Translations under genes and position numbers: made by a program
DNA from: Acidobacteriota bacterium
GTDB lineage: Bacteria > Acidobacteriota > Blastocatellia > Pyrinomonadales > Pyrinomonadaceae
Assembly: GCA_019242475.1 (NCBI GenBank)
Contig: JAFAVK010000041.1
Location: 1 to 64,000, forward strand
Length of the DNA stretch: 64,000 bases
Direction of reading: 5' to 3'
Notes under the pieces: model-generated
Told to the model about the DNA's origin: nothing
Database searches by the model: none
What the model saw: the letters and a program-made list of their open reading frames with translations, nothing else
Part shown: positions 9,153-17,734 of the stretch, piece after piece
Numbering within the stretch: the stretch's first letter is position 1
Layout: every line of letters starts with the position of its first letter

Positions 9153-10190
9153 TTAAAGCGTCCGCGTCACCTTCGCCAGCGAGCGCGGGGCGTCGGGGTC
9201 TAAGCCCTTGGCGTCGGCGAGCAGCGCGGCGAAGAGTTGCGCGGGGATGATGTAGGGGATGACGGAGAGCGTCTCGTTAATCTCCGCGGGCAGGCGCACG
9301 GCGCGCGTGGCGAGCGCGGCCGCCTCTCCGTCCGAGGTGAAGGCCAGGGTGTCTGCGCGCAGCTCCTTCAGACGCGCGAGCAGCTCGCGCACGCCCCCGA
9401 GCGTGACGCCCGGCGGGGCGAAGGCGAAGATGGGGAAGTGGCGCTCGACGACCGCCAGCGGCCCGTGCAGGAAGTCGGCCGAGGAGAAGCGCTCGGCCAC
9501 GACGTAGCAGGTCTCCATCAGCTTCAGGGCCATCTCGAACGCGTTGGCATAGACAAGCCCGCGCCCGACCACGACGCAGTTCTCCATGAAGACGTAGCGC
9601 TCGACCATCTGCTCAATCTGTGCGCGTAGCTCCAAAGCCTGTGCGGCGAATTCGGGGATGGCTTCGTAACCGAGTTGCCGTCCCCCGTCGGCCAGCGCCT
9701 CGGCCAGCATGTAGAAGTGGAGGAGCTGCCCCGTGTAGGTCTTCGTCGCCGCCACCGAGCGCTCGCGCCCGCCGTGCGTGAGCAGGGTCTCGTCCACGAC
9801 CTTCGTCATCGAAGAGTCGGGCTCGTTCGTGATGCCGACGGTGCAGAGCGCACCCGAAGCACGCGCGTCCGCGAGCACGCGGTTGATGTCCTCGCCCTCG
9901 CCCGACTGCGAGACGCCGATGACGACCGCGCGCCGGAGCCTGAGCCGCGCGCCGTAGAGCGTGCTGACCGACGGCGCGGCCAGCGCGACGGGGATGCCGG
10001 TCGTGACTTCGAGCAGGTAGCGCCCGAAGAGCGCCGCGTTGTCCGAGGAGCCGCGCGCGACGAGCACGATCAGGTCAACATCCTGCGCGCGCAGCGTTTG
10101 GCCCAGCCGCGCGACTTTAGAGCGCTCCTCCGCGATGGTGCGCGCCAGCGCCTCGGGCTGCTGCGCGATCTCTTCGAGCATCAATGACAC
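9153..10190 (-). CDS. SIS-domain sugar isomerase/deaminase (GlmS C-terminal/AgaS-like)
   Basis: A 345-aa protein with two sugar isomerase (SIS) domains and no glutaminase domain, so it is not full GlmS. The first SIS domain has 'VARGSSDNAALFGRYLLE' and 'VIGVSQSGEGEDI', the latter binding the sugar phosphate. The second covers about residues 190-330. It starts MSLMLEEIAQQPEAL, matching the GlmS isomerase-domain start '..MLKEIxEQP'. The GTG at 10190 is preferred because GAGGAG lies 11 nt upstream. A glucosamine-6-phosphate deaminase/isomerase role fits the neighbouring hexosaminidases, but fructosamine or other substrates are possible. Confidence 0.8.
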   Translation of the reverse strand: MSLMLEEIAQQPEALARTIAEERSKVARLGQTLRAQDVDLIVLVARGSSDNAALFGRYLLEVTTGIPVALAAPSVSTLYGARLRLRRAVVIGVSQSGEGEDINRVLADARASGALCTVGITNEPDSSMTKVVDETLLTHGGRERSVAATKTYTGQLLHFYMLAEALADGGRQLGYEAIPEFAAQALELRAQIEQMVERYVFMENCVVVGRGLVYANAFEMALKLMETCYVVAERFSSADFLHGPLAVVERHFPIFAFAPPGVTLGGVRELLARLKELRADTLAFTSDGEAAALATRAVRLPAEINETLSVIPYIIPAQLFAALLADAKGLDPDAPRSLAKVTRTL

Positions 10191-10313
10191 GTTAGATTCT
10201 TCTCCTCAAGCAAGTTCGGGGCGGAGCGCGTTGACTCTCTTTTGCCATCATGTTAATTGTCGGCGCAAGTGCTCCGGAGCCACGTCCCGAATATTTATCA
10301 GCAGACATACGTG

Positions 10314-12467
10314 ATGACCCAGACCCTCAAGACGAAAAGGGAGACGCGGCGCGCCGCCCTGCTCCTGCTCCTGTGCTGTCTGTCCGCGCACACGCTCGCC
10401 ACGCACGCGCGGGCGCAGCAGGCGGCCGCGCCCGCGCCGACGACAGGCAGTCAGCCCGTCCAGATCATCCCCGCGCCGAAGTCGCTCAAACAGACGGGCG
10501 AGAACTTCCCGCTCGCGCGCGGGGCGCGCCTCGTGCTCGCCGACGCGAAGTCGGAGGACGACCGCTTCGCCGCGCAGGACTTCGCCGACGATTTGAAGGA
10601 GACGGCCGGCGTCTCGCTCAAGGTCGGGACGGGGGGAGGGAGGCGGCAGATTCTCGTCGGCCCGCTCTCGGACGCGCGCGTGGGCGCGGCGTTGCAGCGC
10701 GCGGGCGTGGACGTGCCCGCCGACTTGAACGAAGAGGGCTACGTGCTCTTCGTCAACGCGGACGGGGTCGTGGTCGCGGGCCGCTCGCCGGCCGGGACGT
10801 TCTACGGACTTCAGACGCTCAAACAGCTTGTCCGCGGCGAGGGCGAGGGCGCGCAGGTGCAGGGCGTGCGCGTCACGGACTGGCCCTCGATGCGCTGGCG
10901 CGGCCTGTCCGACGACATCAGCCGCGGCCCCATCCCCACGCTCGAATACTTCAAGCGGCAGATACGCACCGAGGCGATGTTCAAGATGAACATGCACAGC
11001 CTCTACATGGAGCACGTCTTTGCCTTTGCTTCGCACCCACTCATCGCGCCCGAGGGCGGCGCCCTCACGCCCGCAGAGATACGCGAGCTGGTCGCCTACG
11101 CGCGCAGGTATCACGTCGAGCTCGTCCCGCAGCAGCAGACCTTCGGCCACCTGCACAAGGCTCTGAAGTTCGAGGAGTACAACGAGCTGGCCGAAGTCCC
11201 CTACGGCGACGTGCTCTCGCCGCAGCAGGCGGGGACTTATCAACTCGTCGCCGACTGGTATAAGGAGCTGAACGAACTCTTCCCCGGCCAGTTCTTCCAC
11301 ATCGGCGCCGACGAGACCTTCGAGTTGGGGCGCGGCCAGAGCGCCGAGGCCGTCAAGGCTCGCGGAATCGGCCCCGTCTACTTCGACCACCTCAAGCGCG
11401 TCCGCGAGCTTCTGCTTCCGTACAAGCGGCGCCTCATGTTCTGGGGCGACATCGCTTTGAACCATCCCGACCTGCTCCCCTCGGTGCCGCGCGACATGAT
11501 CGCGATGAACTGGGAGTACTCCGCCAAGCCGAGCTTCGAGGCGCGCATCGGGCTCTTCAAGAAGGCCGGGCTCGAACAGTTCGTCTGCCCCGGCGTGCAG
11601 ACTTGGAACCAGATTTTCCCGAACGACGACACGGCCGCCGTCAACATCCCCAACTTCGTCCGCGACGGCCAGCGCGCGGGCGTCCTCGGCGTGATGAACA
11701 CCGAGTGGGACGACGACGGCGAGACGTTGTTCGAGAACGCGTGGTACGGCGTCGTCCTCGGCGCGGCCGCCTCGTGGCAGCAGGCGCCGCTCGACCTCGC
11801 GGCCTTCGAGCGCGATTTCGACTGGGCCTTCTTCCGCCACGAGGGCGACGCGCTGACGAAGGCGACGCGCACGCTCGGCGCCGTCAACACGAAGCTCGGC
11901 ATCAACAACAGCGACCAGCTTTTCTGGCGCGACCCCTTCACCAACGACTTTCAGGAGAACATCGCGCGCAAGCTCGGAGAGCAGACGCGGCAGATGCGTT
12001 TAGACGTTGAAGAAGTTCAAGAGACTCTCATCCGCGAGCGCCCGAGCGTGCGGCGCAACTCGCAGACGCTCGACTCGATGCGCCTGGCCGCGCGCCGCTT
12101 CGACCATTTGGGCCGGCGCGCGCAGGTCGTCGAGCAGCTCAGCCGCGACTACTGGGAGGCGTACCTGAACCTCGGCGACCGGGCGCGCGTCAGGCGCCTG
12201 CGGCCGTACGCGGGCACGATCTACAACTCCCTGCGCGAGATGGCCGAGGAGCTGACCGAGTTGCGCGAGGCGTACCGCGCGCAGTGGCTCGCGGAGAACC
12301 GGCCGTACTGGCTGGCGAGCGTGCTGGCGCGCTACGACCTCGCGGTCGCGCGCTGGCTCTCGCGCTCGAAGCAGTTGGAGGAGGCGCTGCGCGTCTACGA
12401 CCAGACCTCCGTGCTCCCCGCGCCCGCCGAGTTCGGCCTCGGCCCGCGCCCCCCGCAGGAGAACTGA
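10314..12467 (+). CDS. GH20-type beta-N-acetylhexosaminidase, exported
   Basis: A protein of about 717 aa. After a basic N-terminus and a hydrophobic signal (RRAALLLLLCCLSAHTLA) comes the GH20 beta-rich N-terminal domain, starting near 'IIPAPKSLKQTGENF'. The barrel then carries the catalytic Asp-Glu pair in HIGADETFELG, in which the Glu is the acid/base and the Asp orients the substrate acetamido group. The C-terminal third is helical and not typical. It would remove terminal GlcNAc/GalNAc outside the cytoplasmic membrane. I chose the ATG at 10314 (GTG 10311 possible) over a longer frame with no signal-like start. NagZ-like GH3 follows after 12 nt. Confidence 0.82.
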   Translation: MTQTLKTKRETRRAALLLLLCCLSAHTLATHARAQQAAAPAPTTGSQPVQIIPAPKSLKQTGENFPLARGARLVLADAKSEDDRFAAQDFADDLKETAGVSLKVGTGGGRRQILVGPLSDARVGAALQRAGVDVPADLNEEGYVLFVNADGVVVAGRSPAGTFYGLQTLKQLVRGEGEGAQVQGVRVTDWPSMRWRGLSDDISRGPIPTLEYFKRQIRTEAMFKMNMHSLYMEHVFAFASHPLIAPEGGALTPAEIRELVAYARRYHVELVPQQQTFGHLHKALKFEEYNELAEVPYGDVLSPQQAGTYQLVADWYKELNELFPGQFFHIGADETFELGRGQSAEAVKARGIGPVYFDHLKRVRELLLPYKRRLMFWGDIALNHPDLLPSVPRDMIAMNWEYSAKPSFEARIGLFKKAGLEQFVCPGVQTWNQIFPNDDTAAVNIPNFVRDGQRAGVLGVMNTEWDDDGETLFENAWYGVVLGAAASWQQAPLDLAAFERDFDWAFFRHEGDALTKATRTLGAVNTKLGINNSDQLFWRDPFTNDFQENIARKLGEQTRQMRLDVEEVQETLIRERPSVRRNSQTLDSMRLAARRFDHLGRRAQVVEQLSRDYWEAYLNLGDRARVRRLRPYAGTIYNSLREMAEELTELREAYRAQWLAENRPYWLASVLARYDLAVARWLSRSKQLEEALRVYDQTSVLPAPAEFGLGPRPPQEN

Positions 12468-12479
12468 AGAGGAACCGGG

Positions 12480-14216
12480 ATGATTCTAAGAAGCTTCCTC
12501 TGCATGACACTCGTGCTGGCCGCCACACGCGCCCCGTCCGACGCCGGCTCGTCGCGGCAGCGGCGCGCGGACGGCGAGGCGCGTTGGGTCGAGGAGACGC
12601 TGAAAAGTCTTTCGCCGCGCGAGCGCCTGGGGCAGTTGTTGATGGCGCCCGTGCAGGTCGAGCAGGCGACGGGCGGGCAGCTCGAAGAGTTGAAAAGGCA
12701 GTTGACGGAGCTGGGCCTCGGCGGCGTGGTCGTGCGCGGCGGCACGCCCGAGACGGTCGCGGAGCTGACGAACGAGTTGCAGCGCACGGCGCGCGTCCCG
12801 CTCCTGGTCGGCGCGGACTACGAGCGCGGCCTGCGGATGCAGATGAAGTCGGCAGGCACGCCCTTCACCAACAACATGGGCGTCGCGGCGGCGGGCGACC
12901 CGCGCGCCGCCTTCGAGCAGGGGAAGATCACCGCGCAGGAGGCGCGGGCGGTCGGCGTCAACTGGCTCTTCGGCCCGGTCGCAGACCTCAACAACAACCC
13001 CGACAACCCCGTCATCAACGTCCGCTCCTTCGGCGAAGACCCGCGGCGCGTGGCCGAGTTCGTCACGGCTTCGGTGCGCGGCACGCGCGAGGGCGGCGCG
13101 CTCTCGACCGCCAAACATTTCCCGGGCCACGGCGATACGGCCGTCGATTCGCACATCGGCCTCCCGACCATCTCGGCCGACCGCGCGCGCCTCGAACGCC
13201 TGGAACTCGTGCCGTTCCGCGCGGCCGTCGCGGCCGGCGTGGACGCGGTGATGACCGCGCACATCGCCCTGCCGAAACTGACGGGCGACGAACTGCCCGG
13301 CACGCTCTCGCCGAAGGTGACGACCGAACTGTTGAGGCGCGAGTTGAAGTTCGACGGCCTCGTCGTCACGGACTCGCTCGGCATGGGCGCCATCACGAAG
13401 GGCTTCCCCGGCGGCGAGGCGGCCGTGCGCGCGATTGAGGCCGGCGCCGACGTGGCGCTCACGCCGCCCGAGCTGAAGGCTTCGCTCGACGCTCTGGATG
13501 AGGCCGTCAAGAGCGGCCGCCTTTCACGCGAGCGCGTGGACGAGAGCGTGCGGCGCATCCTCCGCGCGAAGTACAGGCTCGGCCTCGCGGAGCGACGGAC
13601 GGTTGACACGCGGGCTGTCAAGAGTCTCGTCGAGCGGCCCGAGGCTGTAGCGTCCGCGCGCGGCGTTGCCGAAGCGTCGATGACGTTGCTGCGCGACGGC
13701 GGGGGGCTCCTGCCGCTCGACGCACGCAGGGCCGCGGGCGCGGCCTTCGTCGTCGTCGCCGCGGACGACGACCCGGAGGAGGGGCGCAGATTCATCCCGC
13801 AGGTTCAGGCGCGCGTCCCAAAGGCGACGGTGTTGCGCGCAGACCCGAAGACGACCGCCGCCGAGTACGAAGCGATCCTGACGGAAGCGACGAAGGCCGG
13901 CGCGGTCGTCGTCGCGGCCTTCGTCAAGCGCGCGGCGGGCAAGGGGACTGTGGCGCTGCCCGAACGTCAGGCGGAGTTCGTCCGAAAGCTCGTCTCGTCG
14001 GGCCGGCCCGTCGCGGTCGTCGCCTTCAGCGGCCCTTACCTCGTCCGGCAGTTCCCCGGCGCGGCGGCCTTCATGGTCGCCTACGGCATCGAGGACGTGG
14101 CGCAGGACGCCGCCACGCGCGTCCTCTTCGGCGACGCGCCCGCGCGCGGCCGTTTGCCCGTCACCGTGCCCGGACTCTTCCAAGCCGGCGCGGGGATACA
14201 GACCGGGGCGAAGTAG
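12480..14216 (+). CDS. GH3 beta-N-acetylglucosaminidase, NagZ-like
   Basis: A 578-aa GH3 enzyme. The NagZ signature KHFPGHGDTAVDSH is present; in this family the His-Asp of the following loop is the acid/base dyad. The nucleophile Asp sits in 'VVTDSLGMGAI'. The N-terminus (MILRSFLCMTLVLAATRA) looks like a signal sequence, so unlike cytoplasmic NagZ it may be exported. A C-terminal GH3-type domain (from about residue 400) is present, as in NagZ of several non-enteric bacteria. It is the second gene of a pair with the GH20 enzyme and probably acts on wall- or chitin-derived GlcNAc. Confidence 0.85.
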   Translation: MILRSFLCMTLVLAATRAPSDAGSSRQRRADGEARWVEETLKSLSPRERLGQLLMAPVQVEQATGGQLEELKRQLTELGLGGVVVRGGTPETVAELTNELQRTARVPLLVGADYERGLRMQMKSAGTPFTNNMGVAAAGDPRAAFEQGKITAQEARAVGVNWLFGPVADLNNNPDNPVINVRSFGEDPRRVAEFVTASVRGTREGGALSTAKHFPGHGDTAVDSHIGLPTISADRARLERLELVPFRAAVAAGVDAVMTAHIALPKLTGDELPGTLSPKVTTELLRRELKFDGLVVTDSLGMGAITKGFPGGEAAVRAIEAGADVALTPPELKASLDALDEAVKSGRLSRERVDESVRRILRAKYRLGLAERRTVDTRAVKSLVERPEAVASARGVAEASMTLLRDGGGLLPLDARRAAGAAFVVVAADDDPEEGRRFIPQVQARVPKATVLRADPKTTAAEYEAILTEATKAGAVVVAAFVKRAAGKGTVALPERQAEFVRKLVSSGRPVAVVAFSGPYLVRQFPGAAAFMVAYGIEDVAQDAATRVLFGDAPARGRLPVTVPGLFQAGAGIQTGAK

Positions 14217-14547
14217 TATTCGAGAATTTCAAACGTGGCTGCCCTACCGCCGGAACGTCTTCATCGAGGTGTGATGAGAGGGCTTTTGCTTTTCATCCTC
14301 GCGCCCCTCCTGGCCGCGCCGGCGGCGCCCGCGCTCCGCCGCGTAAAGACGCCTGGACGAAGGACGCCATGCACGGCCTGACCTTTACGTCGAGGACGGG
14401 CAGGTCGGTACCAACCTCGGCGGCGGGCGGGTCGGTGCCGCACGGCGGCGCCGTATCACAACACCCCACCCACTACCGCGGTTGGTACTGACCGCTGTGG
14501 CGCCGCACCCGCTTGCAAACTGCTCCAGACGGAGGCGGGCCGGGAAG
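14217..14547. other. Non-coding or decayed stretch between NagZ-like and PLC-like genes
   Basis: No complete gene is supported. A plus-strand ATG at 14274 opens a 35-codon frame beginning MRGLLLFILAPLLAAPAAPA, which looks exactly like a signal peptide, but it stops at 14381 and the continuation lies in another frame. This may be a decayed secreted-protein gene. The convergent PLC-like gene ends at 14548. Confidence 0.35.
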
Positions 14548-15753
14548 CTACGGCGCTTGTCTTCGGGAAGCCGTCGCGAAATCTGTTACCCCGTAGCCCT
14601 TTTGCGTGCGACAACAGATTCCGAACAAGTCACCTTCGATAGTATGTACGGCCCGGTTGGCGGGGTCGTTGTTTCCGCTCTTATTTGCGTAACCCGTGAC
14701 CCAGTTCGACCAAGCCGCGCTCCCTTTACGGTAGCGTATGTCTATTATGCCTTGGCCGGGCATGTTGACCAGCTCAATCTCGGTTATTCCGCCGCCCCCA
14801 CCCCTCAACGGCAAAAGTTTTTCGATACCTTTTTCCGGCGAGTGGACTACGGAGAAGTCGGTGATTTTTTTGGTGTCGTTGATGTCGATGTACAGGTCGT
14901 CAAAGTCGTTGGTTTGCTCCCAGCGGAAGAGGGTGATGCCGGTGAAGTCTTTCCGCGTCGTCAAGTCCTCTATCGCCTTGATGGGGCCGCGCCTTGTACT
15001 GTCCCAGTTGATGTAGTCGAGGGAAATGAAGTTCGGGTAGCGCCCGAAGGAGGCGAACATAAAAGCTTCGGCGTGTTTTTTAATCAAGCTGTCTTCGTTG
15101 CGATCCCACTCGCTCCCGCCGGGGGTGTCGCCGAAATGGTTCATGAAGGTCAGTGCTTTTCCGAAGGGGAGGGTGCCGTCCCGTAAATCCACCCACGTCG
15201 GTATTTTGAGGGACTTGTCTCCGTACTCGTTCTCGAAGATTAGTTCCCACATCGAGGGGAACAGAAACTGATACCCTTCGTCGGGCTCTCTTTCGACAAA
15301 AGCAAAAAGGCGCTGATTATCTTTGACCAACTGCTTCAGCGACTTCCCCACCATGGCTTGCACTTGCGACGCCCGATCCGGCACAAAGCCGGTGACTCCC
15401 TTGAGCGAATCGTGGAGCGAGACCAACGCGGTCGTCGGGGACTTGTCCGTAGGGCCGGTCAAATAACTCTCGAAGAACAGGGTGACGATCTGGTCGGTAT
15501 TCTTCTTGAGCCACGCGTCCAACTCGGCCCGTATTTTCGTCCATATAGTGCGGCTCGCTATGTTGCCGTGCCCGTGTTGCAGGTGGAGCGACGCCACGTC
15601 GTCCCCGTATACGTCGAGCGCAAATCCCCTGACTCCGTAGTCGAGCAGTTCGGTTATAGTTTTGCACTGGTTCGGGGCAACTTCGGTGTTCCAGGCGTTG
15701 TGGGCAACCAGCCAACGCTGATCCTTGAATGTCCCGTCCTAGTTATTCAACAT
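14548..15753 (-). pseudogene. PI-PLC X-domain-like phosphodiesterase with in-frame TAG at codon 5
   Basis: The frame encodes a phosphatidylinositol-specific phospholipase C-like protein of about 401 codons. The two catalytic His regions are visible: 'RWLVAHNAWNT' near the start and 'LQHGHGN' about 50 residues later; the C-terminal part is a beta-rich domain. The natural start appears to be ATG at 15753, with AAGGAG 10 nt upstream. However, the frame reads Met-Leu-Asn-Asn then TAG (15739-15741) before continuing as DGTFKDQRWLVAHN. The only useful downstream start (GTG, 15597) would remove the first catalytic His. Base composition is lower in GC than its neighbours. It is either a nonsense pseudogene, a sequencing error or a stop that is read through. 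Confidence 0.7.
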
Positions 15754-15910
15754 TTTTCATCTTCTCCTTGTTCCGCGAGTTTTGCTGAAGACTGATGACT
15801 TCCAGCCGTGCCTCCGTGTCTCCGTGGTGAATTTTACTCCCCGCACGTCGGTTGGTAATCAGAAACTAAGGCCGCGCCGCGCCGCGCTCCCGGCTCTCGT
15901 CCTTAAACTC

Positions 15911-17632
15911 CTACTTGCGACTGTATCCAGGCCCGCGCAGGGGGCGGCCGGCGTTGGCGTTCGTGCGCCGGCCCGCGTCAACTTCGATTTGGCCGTTGAC
16001 GACGACGTACTGGATGCCTTCGGGGTACTGGTTCGGCTGGTCGAAGGTGGCGAGGTCGCGGACGCGCGCGGGGTCGAAGACGGTGATGTCGGCGTAGGCG
16101 CCCGCGCGGAGCACGCCGCGGTCTCGGAGGCCGACGCGCGCCGCCGGCTGCCCCGTCATCTTGTGCACGGCCTGTTCGAGCGTAAGCAGGTGCTCGTCGC
16201 GCACGTAGCGCGCGAGGATGCGCGGGTAGGAGCCCCAGCCGCGCGGGTGCGACTTCGAGCCCGAGAGCGGGCCGTCCGCCGCGCGCGCGCCGCTGTCGGT
16301 GCAGATGCTGACGAACGGCTCGCGCAGCGCCGCGCGCAGGTCGTCCTCGTTCATCATGAAGTAGATGGCGCCGGTCTGCCCGCGGTCGGCGACGACGATG
16401 TCGAAGAGCGCGTCCAGCTCGTCCTTGCCCTGCTCCTTCGCAATCTCCGAGACGCGCTTCCCCTGCAAGCCCTCAAGCTCGCGGTTGACGACCGAGCCGA
16501 TGAGCACGCCCGAGCCGCCGCCGCTCCCGAGGTAGATGTTCTCCCACTCGTTCGAGTCCTTCAGGATGTCCGCCTTAATTCGCGCGCGAGTCTCCGGGTC
16601 GCGCAGCCGCGCGACCATCTTCTCGGTTCCGCCTTCGATAGCCCACGGCGGAAGACACGCCGAAAGAGATGTGGAAGCGGCGGTGTAAGGATACACGTCG
16701 GCCGTCACGTCCAACCCGCGGGCGCGCGCCGCGCGTATCTTGGCGAGCACCTGCGGCATGCGCCCCCAGTTCTTACGGTAGGCCGCCTTGAGGTGCCAGA
16801 TTTCGGCGGGGATGTTTGCGCGCCGCGCGATCTCGAAGACCTCCGCGAGCGAGGCGTCGAGGGCGTTGGCCTCGCTGCGCTGGTGCGTGGCGTAGATGCC
16901 GCCGTAGCGGCGCGCGACCTTCGCCAGCTCGACGATCTCGTCGGTCTTGGCGAAGCGCGCGGGCACGTATTGAAGGGAAGTGGAGAGGCCGAGCGCGCCG
17001 TCCTCCATCGCTTCGGCCACGAGCTTCTTCATCTGTTCCAGTTCGTCGGGCGTCGGGTCGCGGTTGTCGAAGCCGACGACGTAGGCGCGCACCTGCGTCG
17101 CGCCGACGAAGGTGGCGAGGTTGACGCCCGCGCCCTGTAAGTCGAGGCGCCGGAAGTATTCGTGGAGCGTGCGCCAGTCAACGTCGAGTTTGTAGCGGCG
17201 GTTGAAGGGTTCGTCCTCCTTGAGGGTGCGCTCGTTGACGGGCGCGATGGAGCCGCCCTCGCCCGTGACCTCGGTCGTCACGCCCATCATCACCTTGCTC
17301 ATCGCGCGCGGGTCGATCAGGACGTACTGCTCCGACTGCCCGAGCATGTCTATGAAGCCGGGCGCGACGACCATGCCGTCGGCGTCGATGGTGCGCTTCG
17401 CGCGGGCGTCGGCGGGGATTGCCCCGACGCGCACGACGCGGTCGCCGCGCACGCCCACGTCGGCCTTGAAGGCGCGGCGACCCGTCCCGTCCACGACGCG
17501 GCCGCCTCTGATGACGAGGTCGTACTCGGCCTGGGGCGCGGCCGTTCGTCTCCTCCTTTGCGCGGAGGAGGTTGACGCGACGAGACAGGCGACGACGAGC
17601 AGGGCGCTGGCTAACTTCAAAAGGGCGTGCAT
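15911..17632 (-). CDS. Exported D-aminoacylase-like amidohydrolase lacking the HxH motif
   Basis: A 573-aa protein starting MHALLKLASALLVVACLVAS (signal peptide), then 'YDLVIRGGRVVDGTG', the typical amidohydrolase/N-acyl-D-amino-acid deacylase opening. After strand 1 the usual metal motif PGFIDxHxH is replaced by PGFIDMLGQSEQ. Later family motifs remain: 'YATHQRSE', 'EIWHLKAAY' and 'SICTDSGA'. This combination may mark a subfamily with a changed or mononuclear metal site. It could release D-amino acids from N-acyl forms outside the membrane. I chose the ATG at 17632; a longer frame extends into murE antisense and is not credible. It is divergent from murE. Confidence 0.8.
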   Translation of the reverse strand: MHALLKLASALLVVACLVASTSSAQRRRRTAAPQAEYDLVIRGGRVVDGTGRRAFKADVGVRGDRVVRVGAIPADARAKRTIDADGMVVAPGFIDMLGQSEQYVLIDPRAMSKVMMGVTTEVTGEGGSIAPVNERTLKEDEPFNRRYKLDVDWRTLHEYFRRLDLQGAGVNLATFVGATQVRAYVVGFDNRDPTPDELEQMKKLVAEAMEDGALGLSTSLQYVPARFAKTDEIVELAKVARRYGGIYATHQRSEANALDASLAEVFEIARRANIPAEIWHLKAAYRKNWGRMPQVLAKIRAARARGLDVTADVYPYTAASTSLSACLPPWAIEGGTEKMVARLRDPETRARIKADILKDSNEWENIYLGSGGGSGVLIGSVVNRELEGLQGKRVSEIAKEQGKDELDALFDIVVADRGQTGAIYFMMNEDDLRAALREPFVSICTDSGARAADGPLSGSKSHPRGWGSYPRILARYVRDEHLLTLEQAVHKMTGQPAARVGLRDRGVLRAGAYADITVFDPARVRDLATFDQPNQYPEGIQYVVVNGQIEVDAGRRTNANAGRPLRGPGYSRK

Positions 17633-17652
17633 GGGCGGGGTTCTCCCGAAAG

Positions 17653-17680
17653 TTGCTGAGACGGCGGGGGCGATTATAAT
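17653..17680 (+). promoter_or_regulatory. Predicted sigma-70 promoter for murE
   Basis: TTGCTG (17653-17658), a 16-nt spacer and a perfect TATAAT (17675-17680), 54 nt before the TTG start of murE. Confidence 0.55.
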
Positions 17681-17734
17681 CAGCGCGGTAGTTTTCCGAG
17701 AGATAAAATTTAAGGGCCGGGGAAGAGGAGTTTC

